Shown here one piece after another: positions 26,496 through 38,734 of a DNA stretch of 64,000 nucleotides. The stretch is taken from the NCBI GenBank assembly GCA_949317995.1, contig OX439038.1:71062659-71126658 (forward strand), read 5' to 3'. This DNA comes from Acholoe squamosa. Lineage: Eukaryota; Annelida; Polychaeta; Phyllodocida; Polynoidae. The position numbers and the translations under genes are program-made. The stretch's first letter is position 1; each line of letters opens with the position of its first letter. Under the pieces are notes generated by a model that made no database searches, was not told the origin of the DNA, and saw only the letters and a program-made list of their open reading frames with translations.

Positions 26496-26624
26496 TGTGT
26501 GTGGTGCACATATGCGCGGGCACTGACACATTCCTCTGTGGAATTGTGTAATGTAGTTCTCGCCATGAATATGACCTTAGCTGTCGAAATGGCGTTAAAC
26601 ATCTATTACTCACTCACTCACTCA
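26496..26624 (+). mobile_element. Short SINE with (ACTC)n tail, copy 1
   Basis: A 129-bp unit reading GTGTGGTGCACATATGCGCG at the left, GTTCTCGCCATGAATATGAC in the middle, TCGAAATGGCGTTAAACATC and an ACTC tail at the right. The 8-bp CTCATAGG flanks it on both sides (26488, 26625). A nearly identical copy is at 45726. GGCGTTAAAC followed by ACTC repeats is a recurring SINE tail in mollusc genomes, from general knowledge. Confidence 0.8.
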
Positions 26625-27137
26625 CTCATAGGGCCCAGGGTTCAATCCCCTGCCATGCCAAGCCTTCCAGTATTTTGGCATATTTCGTTTACCCAAACTG
26701 TCAATGTAGCCCAGAGACCCCTGGTGTCCAAATGCTGAACTATCAATCCTCGCCAGCCACCTTAAGGGGGAAAGGTCTTACACAAAGCTATATGTAAAAT
26801 GCCTTGCCTGTGGGAAAAGTACTTGAACCCCTAGAAAGAAAATCCTCCGATCTCTTTCCCACTAATATCTTCCCACTCCCTTGAGCCAGCTTTGCTATTA
26901 TATGGAAAATTAGTTTGTATTCGGCCTCATTCAATCATAGATAATTCCTATTTCATTCATATGGTTCATTACTAATTTTTTTAAGGCAGAAACTTCATTT
27001 GAAACCCTGCAGGTGGCACAGTGTATTGCTCGTATGCTGCATATACCTTTGAACAGCGCATGTGGTGATGTGATCACATCACTACACCTACTCCTCATTG
27101 TCTTGGTTGTTAATACCATTTACTCTTTAGGAGCAGT

Positions 27138-27335
27138 GTGATGCTTAAATGTACTGCTGCACTATAATTTGGTTATCATGATGGATGGATGCATTCCCGG
27201 CGAGTAACGCACTAGGGTTGCATCATACCATCATTACGGGGTTGGTGCATCAATGGGTTAGCATTATGCAAGGATGCAGCACTGGTGCGTCACTCACCCG
27301 GGCTGCATTCGTGCATCTTGAAGACAAACATACAT
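27138..27335. repeat. GATGCAT-family repeats
   Basis: TGTGATGCTTAAATGTACTG, GGATGCATTCCCGGCGAGTA and AAGGATGCAGCACTGGTGCG, each followed by CGAGTAAC or CACTCACC. About 500 bp upstream of the first WDR89 exon seen. Confidence 0.65.
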
Positions 27336-27844
27336 GGAGTCACAGGCATTCTGGAGTCCTCATAGGGTTAATAGCTTTAAGGAGAGTTCACCTATATCCA
27401 GACTGGGACCTTAGGGGATAGACAGTTGGCTTCTAACCAATTTTACAACACGATAAGATTCTGCATTTTTCCTCCCCTTCCATGCAATCATCACAAAGCA
27501 GGTAGAGAAAAAAGCACATAAGTTAAAGTAGCAGACTATTGAGAAAGAAACGCAACATACCCAACCAAACTTAATAAAACAAAAGCAGAACTCTAAAAAG
27601 AAGGAAAGGGAAAATCTGCATTCTAAATGTCTATTCCATAGCTTGTAGAATTCATAATTTGTTTCTACATAATGCAAGTAAATATATTGATGATTATTAG
27701 TTATATAGGTTGCCGATCTTTGTGCTCGGATATCCTTGTCTATTGATTTCTCTCTGTGAATATTAGGTTTATTACTTTTTCCCCTCGTATGTAGCTGTCA
27801 CTAACATGTTCCATTATTATCAGTGGTTTACTTCTATATTGCAG

Positions 27845-27924
27845 GGAGCGGACATAGACTACATGGTGGACTGTTTCCAACCTGATGACTCAGATCACCT
27901 CATGGTGCTTCTAGGGGACAAAAA
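27845..27924 (+). CDS. WDR89: WDR89-like gene, internal exon (first exon seen in window)
   Basis: This exon follows an acceptor ending in TATTGCAG and stops at the donor AA|GTGAGT. It is 80 nt long, enters in phase 0 and leaves after two bases of a codon. It encodes about 26 residues beginning GADIDYMVDCFQPDDSDHL and ending in LLGDKK. Joined to the exon at 48268, the product matches the last WD-repeat region of WDR89 proteins, where a conserved D-Y segment opens a blade strand and is followed by a G-rich turn. The other two frames are closed by stops, so the frame is fixed. WDR89 is a small WD40 beta-propeller protein of roughly 390 residues in vertebrates whose molecular role is poorly known. 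Assignment rests on the joined peptide rather than this exon alone; another WD40 protein is possible but less likely. Confidence 0.82.
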
Positions 27925-28292
27925 GTGAGTCAAGGCTTCTTTAAAATGCTCTTGGGGTGTATTCTCATATTTCTAGCAAATATCCTGAATGTTTTGTTTG
28001 AATGTTAACACCTAGGGAAAACAGCAATAGTGATATGGTCTTTTGAAGATACCACAGTCACCTACATGTTAGGTGTTTAGATTGTGGATGTAGTACTTTA
28101 GTAAACCTGTTGCTATTCTGCTGTAGTACACTTTCAACTGAAAGAATCTTTTACCACCTTGGTTGTCCTTTTCTTTTTTTCCCTCATTTCCAGTCCTCCC
28201 TTCGTACCTCCATGTCATTTGCCCCTTTTCTCTCGTTCTTCTGTCATTCTTCCATTTGCCATTTCTTTCTTATGGTTCATCTAGCTTTATTT

Positions 28293-28420
28293 CTGCTAGA
28301 TAGTAACAACTCACATATACTGTACCAGAGTGTTAATTGCCAACAAACAACAACAACTGCTAGATAGTAACAACTCACATATACTGTACCAGAGTGTTAA
28401 TTGCCAACAAACAACAACAA
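28293..28420 (+). repeat. 64-bp direct duplication
   Basis: CTGCTAGATAGTAACAACTC starts at 28293 and again at 28357; the two copies are identical through CAACAAACAACAACAACTG. Confidence 0.93.
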
Positions 28421-28502
28421 CTGCCTCTCTTTGTAATTTTTATCTTATAATTATTCCTTCATCCATTTCTTTCTATCACCCTGTCCTTTCCCTCTTCTAT
28501 TT

Positions 28503-28503
28503 C

Positions 28504-28560
<57 letters not shown>
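28503..28560 (+). repeat. (TTTC)n microsatellite
   Basis: About 14 perfect TTTC units, preceded by 300 bp of pyrimidine-rich DNA (28160-28500). A long homopyrimidine mirror tract on the coding strand of the WDR89 intron. Confidence 0.97.
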
Positions 28561-28561
<1 letters not shown>

Positions 28562-29556
28562 ATATTAATATTTATCGCCACTTTTGGAGAAAAACTCGTT
28601 GAACACACGATAAATGCCATTACAAACGGCGTCATGAGTAAATGAGGGCCATATCCAATGGCTCAAATATGACTTTTCAGCTTTTCGCATTATCCCTATA
28701 GACAAAGTCAGAGCCTTTTCTGAAGCTCATCAAACACGGTGCATCCAACGCCCATCAAAATCACCAACAACAGAAAGCACTCTGCACAGGATGAGAACAC
28801 CCTATTCCCCATGCGCATTTGTGCAGTTAGAGATCCTCATACAAAGAGGTAAGGGTCCAGAATCTGCTCAGAACGTGGCGACCTATTGTGTTCTACTATA
28901 GTCAGATTTAATTTCTATAATTCTATTAGTTGACTGGAATTTACTTATGTTGGACGAGAGGGCCCAAGCAGTCCTATGACGTTGACTTTATTGTTGTCTC
29001 CATTTAGTAGAGACGCAAAGTTTGAAGACCTTTTCTTGTAATTGATAGATAATGATACAAAATGTAGTATCCTCTTCTTTAACTCTATGCTGCTGACATC
29101 AATACAATTGCGGACAATGCTCAGTACCTGCCCGATCACCTTCGGTAACCAGGCAAGGTCTTCGATGTTATGCACAGTTGGTTAGGTAGAGTGAAGTGAA
29201 GGTAAACCTGCAATGGTTAGGAAGCATAGTTAAACTTACCTAAACTTGATTGATGCATTTCAGCCCCTAAGCAACATCATTCAGCAAACGATGAGCTACC
29301 TGCCACAACAATTCTCATGTATCAGTTGACTCATGAGTCATGGTACTGATGAAAAGAAATGGACGGTTTCACCACCATTGCACTTTGTTACATATCTCGG
29401 ACCACCATAGAGGCCCGCAGTGATGACGATCATACAGTAAATGTAGACAGTTAAGAGATGGTGGCCCCTGATTGGTCTATATAAGTGTGTGGAATTTATT
29501 GCCAGCTTTGCTATTATGCAGCAATTAAATCCCTAAACTGTACTGATTCATAGAAT

Positions 29557-29595
29557 AAAAAGGGACCTTATTACCGCTGAAATAAGGTCCCTTTT
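29557..29595. repeat. 15-bp hairpin
   Basis: AAAAGGGACCTTATT pairs with AATAAGGTCCCTTTT across an 8-base loop (ACCGCTGA). It ends in T4, but a terminator function would not be expected in this context. Confidence 0.9.
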
Positions 29596-30582
29596 CGCAG
29601 ATCGTGTCACTTAAAATAAATGAGAATTGTCAAATTATTAGCTGCAGAATAGGCCAAAATCGGGTAGGTATGTATGTAGGCCAATAGAAAAAAACTGGAT
29701 CGGTCAAACTTCTAATTTTTCCACCTCAGATTAAAGATAAAAGATGTTTCTAAAGATTTATGGTCATTTTGGATGATTTGAATCATGGTGCGAGGGGTTT
29801 ATCGGTGCTTGAGCTATAATTATTAAATTATAGTGAGAAATGTTTTGTTGGTCCAAGACCTTAAGTGGCAATATGACAGTTAGCCAGAATAGCTAGGAAA
29901 TGCTCCAAAAGCTCTTTTCTTAGTTGGATTGGGTTAGTTGGATAGATTAATGCTGAAAAAGATGGAAATTTGCTTGAAAAGTACGGAAAATGGAGAAAAT
30001 CCAGGCTGTATGGCTATAAGTATTATTGCAGACTTCATTGACTCTGGCTTAGAGGCCTTTCTATGCACATTACCACAATTCTAGAGTTACAGGGATGGGT
30101 CAATCCAAAAAGTGGGCAAGACAGTTGAATTATTCCCTCTCTGGGCTTTTATAACCTAATGGCATGCATATTTGAAAGAATGTAGGATTGAAGGACACTC
30201 GGGCCCTACTTGCCATAGACAGAGGACAGCTCCATTGTCTGATAGCCTGGCTCAGGTCATAGAACAGTAAATATTAAAGCTTTTATCACAATATTTTACA
30301 GGGTCATTCCTGAGATACTGTATGTAGGAAGATGCACATGACTTAATAACAGCGATGGATAAGGAATAAATCCATTAAAGATAGAGAAAATGTCAAAATA
30401 CCTCTATTTTCAGTGCATTTTTTGTGAATTTTGCATAATATTTCAACACCCAATGTAAAATCTAGGTGTCAAAGCTCAGAAAAAGCAGTTGTTTCATGTA
30501 GGAGACCACTTGGACGAAATGTTGGATTTCAGGGTCCTGAGTTGAATATTTCTTGAGAAAACAACTTAAACATGTATAGAGT

Positions 30583-30916
30583 CAGAGGCGTAGGAAGCAA
30601 ATCTTCATTGGGGGGGCCCAGCAAGGGCCCCATCGTGACCACCTTGAATTGTCGGCTCAAGCGCGATGAAGTCTTTACATACGTATATAGAATTTGTATA
30701 CAAAAGTAATTTTTGTTGAATTTTGGCCCTGACTTAGGCTCAAACCCTCTCTTTCCCTATCCCATCACCATATAAATCCAATTTGAGATGCAAAGTTTTA
30801 GCTTCTTTTCCATTTTGTGTATGAGTTTTGGGGGGGGGGCCCAGACATATTCAGGCCCTACTCCCTTCATGATTGGGGGGCCCAGGCCCCCTGGCACCCC
30901 TTTTCCTATGCCCCTG
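30583..30916. mobile_element. MITE, GGGGCGTAG family, copy 3
   Basis: A 334-bp element, ends CAGAGGCGTAGGAAGCAAAT and CCTTTTCCTATGCCCCTG, exact 5-bp duplication AGAGT (30578-30582, 30917-30921). Same orientation as copy 2. Small open frames overlapping it on both strands are products of its G/C tracts. Confidence 0.88.
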
Positions 30917-30994
30917 AGAGTGTCGGTGAGTGAAAACAGACTGAAAAAGAGCCCATTTTCCTGGGTTACGAGGGCATAGATTACCCCAATGGTC

Positions 30995-31480
30995 ACCCCC
31001 TGTGGAGTGGGGACCTTCATGTGAGGGCATGGAGGAGCAGAATAACTTCATTGGGAGTCCATGAAGGAGGAATTCTCCTTCCATTCTACCAGTGGGCATA
31101 CCAGATTCATAAAAGGCGACAAACTCGGGGTTTCTTGTGTCTTGGGGTGAGCATGTGGGCAGCTGTTGTCCATATGCGCGGGCCCGGGCCTACATGCTTG
31201 TCCTTTGTCATGGGATTCCCCCTCAGTGAACCACGTCTGAGTGATCAAAGGCTGTGGTTTGTCTGGCCCTGCCTATGGGACCAGGCAAATAAAAGAACAC
31301 TTGCTATCCTTCAAAAAGAGTAGGGGAATGAAGCCCCGGTAGTGGTTTTCCCCCTCAACCCTACTCATAGATTCGGTCATTCATCTCATAGATTCGGTCA
31401 TTCATAGATTCGGTCACTGCTGTGTCGGGCAAGCAGCATATAAATACCTGTCCAAAAAGAAAAGAAAGGACTTAATGTCC
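30995..31480 (+). repeat. Dispersed repeat, copy 1 (31 kb)
   Basis: Shares order and many words with 38735-39160: TGGAGTGGGG, GGGAGTC, CATAAAAGGCGACAAACT, CAGTGAACCA, GTGATCAAAG, TGGGACCAGGCAAATAAAAG and CATAGATTCGGTCA. The stretch 31366-31421 has CATAGATTCGGTCATTCAT repeated three times. The 100-codon open frame here is not matched by one in the second copy, so it is not a conserved protein. Confidence 0.65.
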
Positions 31481-33479
31481 GAGAACCCTTGAATGTCTGA
31501 GTTCCTCGATGGACCCCAGACGTAAAACTAAACAAACAGACCCCCATGGTCTATGGCTTAGGGGCTCACTGAGCACCTCACAAGTTATAATTTGATGAAG
31601 TACACCTAAAAGTTTATATAAGTGGTGTTTGGGGTGAGTTTTAGTCCTAACCCCCTTCTTTACAACACATGGGTGTAGAAAATATGCTAGATTCGAATCT
31701 GTTGGGGAGAGAACGGATGGAAGTTCTTCTGCACATTGCATATGGAATTCCACACACAAAAATGACGGTGCTGGTTTAGACTATACTTAACATCTCAGCA
31801 TTCATGCCTGGCGTATGAATATAGGCAACTAAAAGTCCTAATGCATACAGGCCCCTAGTGGAGCTCCCCTCGTTGTAAGGAAGGAATACACCGCGTCTCG
31901 GGTTGCTATGTCCACAGGGGCTGGCGCATGGAATTGTGGGGCTGTTTCAACGTTTGCAGATATCATTGAATCGGACGCCACTGTGAGAAAGGCCCTTGTT
32001 GCCGTTTGTTGAGGTCTGTGTGAGAGGAGGGGATGACAGGGGGTGTTTGCTGAGGGGGTGTGTCCCTCCACCCCTGACTTGATACCTACCTGTAGGGTAC
32101 ATCCTTAGTCCTGCCAGAACTCCCTCCTTAGATGGGAAGGGGTCCCGATCGGAGCAAGTGGGTATATTTAGTATGACTGGCAGGGGTGGCAGAAGATTTT
32201 GAGGAGCCAGAGACAACTAAAAAATACTCATCTTACAATGATACCAGCAAGTGACATTAAGAGGGAGGGCAATTCTAGGTTTTGCAAGCAAAGGGCTGCA
32301 AACTGTCAAAAGGATTTAGAAATATGTGGAACGTTTAGAAAATCTAGACAAATGGATTTGCACAGAAGGCTTAGTTCAATATATAAATAGATCTTTAAAG
32401 CCTAAAGTTGAATTCGATTTTCCCAACGTTGGATGGGGACAAAACATATCATGCTTGGTCTGTGTCACTTTTTCTCTGTTCAAGGAAGGCACGCTCTCGT
32501 ATATTGTGGAGTGAGGGTGTAGTGGTCAGGTCCACTAGTCTGGTTCAATATGTTCTCAAAATGGGGTCTGTGGGGTATTCGTAGGGAAAGTTTTCCTGCG
32601 TGGCAATAGTATGCAGGGAATCAAGTGGGCCAAACAATATCCATCTGATAAGGGTACATACAGTTCTGGGATAGTGTCATTTATATCACTGGTCATTTTG
32701 TAACTTTCAAAGGGGTCCCTTATACTTGAGTTAGTAAGAAGCACACTCTTCCAGTCAATATGAAAACTTAAGGGACACTGGCTAAACAAGCATGCTGATG
32801 AGAAAAATCAATGTACAGTTGGGATATCTGCTCATTGCCTCGAAACAAATTTCTTCTCCAACAAGATTGTGTTTCAACTACCCTATTAAGATTTTTTCTT
32901 CAGGCAGAATATGTGCAGAGTTTTTTTGCAAGATTCACTTGACAAAACAAGCATAGCTCTGTCTGCTATGATTATCATTCATATTATCATGAACATTTTT
33001 GTGACAAAAACACAATGTTAAAGGGTCTTCATTTGATTACTCAATTGAAAAGTAAATTTGCAATATATAAGAAGCATTCTTCATTACTCACATATTAGCT
33101 AATGTACATAGTTGTTTGATAACACGTTGTAATCCATGTTTTATGGTTCTTGTGGCTCATACTCCAGGAACTGTTATTCATGTAAACTGGTACTCATAAC
33201 CATGCAACTGACCCAGGACTGCAGTTATTGGAGAGCATTAGTCTTTCTTATTTGTGGTGTCATTAAGGTAGGTGCACTATCCTTGTTGTGCCAGTTAATT
33301 GTCCTGACAGTGTTAAAATCATGAAAAGAAAACACTCAACAGCCTGACCATAAATAACAGGAACAGAGTATAGAGTAATTCTGGTAGAGCTGACTGGCTT
33401 TAGTTGGTCTATATGTAAGTGGATTTTTGAAACATCCTCAGAAATTTCTGGCCATTGAATTGAAAGGTTCAATTTGATA

Positions 33480-33640
33480 GTGCATCATGCGCAATTGTGC
33501 ATTTTGCCAAGTTCAAGGAGTGCCATAACCCTTTATAATGTTGATGAATGAATCTATCATGAGTAAGTGTTTCTTAGCAGGGTTGTGTTCATGCACCATG
33601 GTAACAATTGATAACTATGCATTATTGCACTATCAGTCAT
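33480..33640. repeat. GATGCAT-family fragment
   Basis: TAGTGCATCATGCGCAATTG, AACCCTTTATAATGTTGATG and TATGCATTATTGCACTATC mark a diverged unit pair. Confidence 0.5.
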
Positions 33641-33756
33641 AAAAGGACTGATCAACAAACATTCCAGATGTTGCTGTAGGAACCTATTTTAAAGTCAATG
33701 GCAATTGAAAATTAATCTTAAAATCAGTTTATAAGGAACTAAGTGTACTGAGGGAA

Positions 33757-34490
33757 ATGGTTGCTATTACAATAAAGATGTTGCATAATTTTGGGAACAG
33801 TGATTTCTGGATACAGGGGGGGTCTAAGCTAAGATGTAGAGTTTTGTTTGAATGTAGTAGTTTTCCCTTTGAAACGCTGATGACACAACATGATGGTTTG
33901 TTGCCTAGCAACCATGACCTCTAGGAGACACTAAGCAAAACAAGAAGACAATAGTTATGAATTACTATTGGTGAGATAAGGTGATTTAGGTAGCGCATTT
34001 AGCATTGTTTGTATGGTTTTATGAAATGATATTGTCTATTTTAGTGTTACCAGGGACAATGGTTGATATGGCAAAAAAGAAAGCATATAATTTTGGGAAC
34101 AGTTATGGCAAAAAAGCATATCATATAATTTTGGGAACAGTGATTTTTAGATTCAGGAGGATCTAAACTTAGCAAAAATGTATATTTTTGTTTGAACATA
34201 GTAGTTTTCCCTTCATAACCCAGATGACACAAAGTTATGGCCTGTTGCCAGGCAAAATCAATGAAAATAGCTGTTGCTAAGCAAAAGTGACCTCTATAAG
34301 ATATGAGGAAAACACTTTATATCACTTATGTTGGTATAGGAAGAGATTGGGAGGGCATTTGATGTTGTCTGTATGGTTTTATGGAGTGATATTGTTAATT
34401 TCAGTGTTGCTAGGGAAAGTGGTTGCTATGGCAACAAAGATTGCCACATAATTTTGGGAACAGTGATTTTTGGATTCAGGGGAAAAATTT
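33757..34490 (+). repeat. ~330-bp tandem repeat with RFX X-box-like motifs
   Basis: ATAATTTTGGGAACAG recurs at 33785, 34125 and 34448 (340 and 323 bp steps), with an extra 44-bp internal duplication at 34081-34140. Each unit holds GTAGTTTTCCCTT, GATGACACAA and a GTTGCC..GGCAA type palindrome. GTTGCCTAGCAAC at 33900 fits the RFX X-box consensus; GTTGCTATGGCAAC is in the last unit. Confidence 0.8.
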
Positions 34491-35164
34491 ATAATTTTCA
34501 CTGGTCCCATGAATACCCCACAGAACTACATATTGAACCAGACTACACCCTAAGACAATCAGTGACAGGGGTGTCAGAAGTAAAGGGACTTTGGGGGACC
34601 AGAGCGCCTTTAGCGGTGCATATTAGCAATTCTGAGCATCGCAAGTGATGTATTTTGAATGATTTGGCGCCACCACCTCGTCGATGGAACTATAATGTAT
34701 GTGACATATGGGGGTTCGCTTGGCTTATATGTGAATTGATATAGTTATGGAGTTAATAATATATAGATGCATAATAAAGATAAAGATATGAAATATAATG
34801 TCATAGTTAATAACTATGATGCAATATGAGTGATATATGAAGTAATGTTATGTAATCATTCTTAAAGGAGTTGGTGAGAAATGACTCAAGGGGATTCTTG
34901 ACTAACAATAGTGAATGAATATGAATCTCCAGTCTCAGAGGGCACATACTGTTCACTCCATGTACCTATATTTCGTCACCCGCTAGGGACTACCATCTTG
35001 TCACCCAAGTATCTCATTGTTTCTTGAAGAAGTCATTTTATTACTGTATCGGTAGTTGTCTTAGCTTCTTATAACCGTTAGATGTCGATCATACTGCACA
35101 CCGACTATGTATACAGAAATTACAGAGTTTTGTACTCCCCCAGGATCAGCATTATGTACTGCAG

Positions 35165-36065
35165 GGTCAGGTCGTCAGAAAGTGTAAGATTTTGCCCTTG
35201 AAGGCCCTTAAAAATTAATTTCCTAACTTCTTTATATAACCCTAAGAAATTTGTGAAGGGACATCCTCTCAGTTCAGAAAACCCAAAAATACCGACTTAG
35301 GACATCCGGTTCCATTTTTATTGCTTGTTTGTGTCATGTAACGTCCGGTACCAAAATGATGAAATATGGAGGTAATTAAAGTTGCTGTCAGTAATATAGA
35401 ATGTCCCATTATTCATAGCAAACACATGCAATAGCAAGGCCAATATGTCTATTATTGACTTCAATTATGAAATGGAACAAAATTTGAGTTATGCATGCAC
35501 AGTAGACTGCCTCTTACATGATAAAAGTACCGGACGTTACGTAACGTCCGGTACTTTTATCAGAATTATTTCACATAAGCTGTTCTCACATGGAGACAAA
35601 TGCTGATAGACACACAATTTTTTCACCAAAGTAGGGGATAATAGGTCCCTTTATATAGGGAATAACAAAAATGTTGAAGCTTTATTTTTTCCATGTAATA
35701 TAGCTGATTTAGATTTAGGTACCGGACGTTACAAATATCAGATTTCCATTTTCAAAGACACATGATGAAAAATTCTCATTCAGTAACATGTCCAATCCTC
35801 ATGGAAATGATACCTATAATCATATACAATATAAAAAATAACTGTGGGATACTCTAGATGTTCTTTATTCAATACAGGACACTTGTAAAAATTACAAAAA
35901 GTCAAAAAGAACAAATTTGGCCATTCTTTTCACTTTGGCAGGCTACAAGTCTATCAAATGAGTCTATGTAAGACAAAATTGGTTCACAACTTCCTTCTCC
36001 AGAGCCATAAGAGTCCAAAATGACCCCAAAAACACAAAATCTACTGCTTTCTGGTGACCTGGGTC
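35165..36065. mobile_element. Composite inverted-repeat transposon, copy B (uninterrupted)
   Basis: Left end GGGTCAGGTCGTCAGAAAG, right end CTTTCTGGTGACCTGGGTC. Internal structure is two back-to-back inverted-repeat units: 35338-35540 and 35541-35732, each bounded by GTAACGTCCGGTAC and its inverse. Their junction is a perfect palindrome (35520-35561). Copy B is the reference for the empty site of the solo LTR in copy A. Confidence 0.75.
35520..35561. repeat. Perfect 42-bp palindrome
   Basis: Centre at 35540/35541 with no spacer; each arm is 21 bp (left half begins GATAAAAGTACC and ends GACGTTAC). It arises where the inverted ends of two adjacent ~200-bp units meet. The equivalent in copy A (14309-14350) has several mismatches. 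Confidence 0.95.
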
Positions 36066-36654
36066 CGTGGTCAATGAAGTGCTGATGAGCAGTTGCATCA
36101 TGCCGAACAGTAAACATGATGCACGAATGAATTAGTATTCCATGTGGACAGGGTTTTGGTCCACGATATTTGATGGGCACTGCCACCACTCTCTCAGCCC
36201 TTTGTATAGGTTGTTTGCCCTAATTTATGCCCAATACTGTGGCGATGAGTAACTTGGCTGTGATTTCGCCTAATCTTATCAGCTTTCCTAGAATTTCAAT
36301 TCCAAAAACGATCTCTTACGAGTTACCCAGATCTTATGAGAATCCCTTTCTAACATTCTTTTACATGGAGGGTGTTTTAGTGAATACCCAAACAGGCCAT
36401 ACCAATGTATTTCCTAATGCATACATAAGACAAAAGTCTCATGTACGTTGTACGTGTAGTGTATGGATAATGAATCATAGTACAAGTATACATACACTTA
36501 TCCCTCCTGAATAGAAGATTATACAGATACAAAATGTAGCATTTATACTGAGAAGAGGTGATGTCAGGGAGATAAAAGTTCAATCAGTTCTTATATTTAC
36601 TGACTAATACCTTGTACATAGAAAAGGAAACATGTATAGTCGTAAGTTAGTTTA

Positions 36655-37395
36655 ACCTTTTGTGGCGCACCTGATGCCTCCAGGTTCATTTTCTTTTGGC
36701 ATTGTGATACACATTATGATGCAGCATATAGTTTCCTGTGCTTCATTAACACATCATGCTGACTTTGCAGAAGTATATCAATACACCTCTGGGCAGCACC
36801 TCACCAAGGTTGCATTGATGGATAAGCCTAATGTATTTAATGCTAAGTGGACCATAAAGGGTTTATGGACACTTATTGCTGCAAGGACCTTGTTTTTACG
36901 GGAAGGCAAGACAAGGTGAGGTGGTATGACAATGGCTTTCTCACTTTTTGTGATTCCCTTTATTCTCACCATGTCTATAGATACTTTCTGAAGGATTTCT
37001 CAGAACTGCCTCCCCCCCTACTCGGCCTCTCCACCACCTGCCATCCAACACTTTCACATATTCCTGCGGATTCTCCCAGGCATTTCTTAAAAGAAACTAA
37101 TCCTTAAGGAATCCGACTACAATGTAACTCTGCACTATACCCCCCTTCACTCCCACCAGCCAACATGCTGTCTTGTAGACTCAAGATATTCCCAAGCTTA
37201 ACCCTTTATTGGCCGCATGGTCACCATGATGCATGCTATGGATAGGCAGGTAACTCGCCAGTCCTGCATTCATGTTTCTTGCTGAACCAATAGGACATTT
37301 TAGGATGATTCCATAGGATAACTTGCAGTAGAGTCAGCATGAGGCACTAAAGCAGTGCAGGCTAGTAATGTCACCAGCATTGCATTGGTACACGA
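36655..37395. repeat. GATGCAT-family repeats, several diverged units
   Basis: Units near 36705 (CATTATGATGCAGCATATAG), 36810 (GGTTGCATTGATGGA), 37205 (CTTTATTGGCCGCATGG, TGATGCATGCTATGG) and 37330 (AGTCAGCATGAGGCACTAAA, CACCAGCATTGCATTGGTAC). The 36850-37200 part between is unassigned. Confidence 0.5.
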
Positions 37396-38734
37396 TTATG
37401 AAAAGGGGGAAGGAACATAAACTTGGAAGAATCAAATGGTCTTTAAAGGCTTACACTGCCTTTTTTCTGGATAGCATAGCCTGTAAATCCCCAGGTTCCC
37501 TTGGATGCGCTTCCCAATCCATAGAAAACAAACCTGATGTTTAATCAGCCCATGACCTAAGACCGCAGGGTCTGCAGCACACAAAAGGCGCCCATTGTGT
37601 GGCGGCCATCTTGGATTGTGTCTCAATCTGGCTGTGGTTGTCATGGGGAGGGGCTAGTGTTTCAGCAACGAGGCTACATGGTTACAAGGACAGGTTCAGC
37701 ATACTCCTCACTAAGGCCTCCCCAAGCACCGCCATCCAATTTGAAGCCATCCACTTTTTGCAACAAGTGTCAGTCATGTCTCTTTAATAGCAAATAACAG
37801 CCATTGTGGGCCCCAGACTCACCCACAACAGGTTATTAATGTGATCTTAGTGCAAGGACACGGTCTTTACAAAGTGATCTGTTTGCCAAAAGTGTCCATT
37901 TCCACCTTTACATGGGGACATGATGGTTGTGATTAGAAGTACAGAATAGACTTGCTACAGTCCATTATCATTCTTACTTCTTCTCACCTTTAGCTTGACT
38001 GCAGCTCATGAGCATTCGTCCTTTCCTGTGTCCTTGCCTTAGCCCGCCATGATATCTGAATATCTGAGCATTGTTCCTCCCTCCAGCTCTGCTTTAGACT
38101 TGGATATAGTCCCAGGGAAACGCTCTTCCCTTTTCCCCTGCCTTAAACTGACTATACCCCAAGGGTATAAATACTTCCTCCCTCTAGCAGTGTTGCAACT
38201 TGATACTTTGATAAAAGTATATACTTAATTTCAGCAGCTTTGCAAATTTATACCTAATCTATACTTAAATTTAAAGGCATACTTTATTTTCAAGAAAAAA
38301 TGGAGAAATTTGCGATAATTCAGAGGCCCTACCCATACATGCTTCATTTCAAGAATAATTTCTAGGGCTAAATGGCTGTTCCCCAGAAACACGCCCACAC
38401 ACTAATTTTTACCGTTCAAAACAAAATAACTTTTTACCATTGGTGCTCAAAATATTCCTCGAAATTCCTCTCACTGCTCAACTCCTAAAGTGAAAACATA
38501 GCAAAGAACGAAAATACCTCTGAAGTTTCATAGAAATACACCTATTTAGAAGACATGATTATACTTTATTAATCTTCATTTCATGTTCATGTATACAAAA
38601 GTACTTTGATTTGATGGCAACAGTGCTTTCTTTTGGTCAAGAGCCAGTGGCAACACTGCTCTAGTTAGTCCAGCATTAGAGTGGCTGTGGTTCCAGATTA
38701 CCCATCTTTCCCTCTATCCCTGCTTCAGAATGAC

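Larger units (their letters stand above)
24965..27844. other. Mostly unassigned stretch upstream of first WDR89 exon seen
   Basis: Apart from the hairpin at 25926, the SINE at 26496 and GATGCAT repeats at 27138, nothing coding was found. If the gene starts left of the window, this is intron. Confidence 0.5.

Noticed and set aside
1-27844. Upstream WDR89 exons
   Set aside because: I looked for WD-type segments (GG..D..L..W, W-D) with fitting splice sites and phase and found none convincing; they may lie left of the window.
29557-29600. Rho-independent terminator-like hairpin followed by T4
   Set aside because: Bacterial termination does not apply; the stem is one of several hairpins in intronic DNA.
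30757-31099. Overlapping frames on both strands rich in G and P
   Set aside because: They translate the G/C tracts of a MITE.
31021-31323. 100-codon open frame as a gene
   Set aside because: Lies in a dispersed repeat whose second copy near 38.8 kb does not keep the frame.
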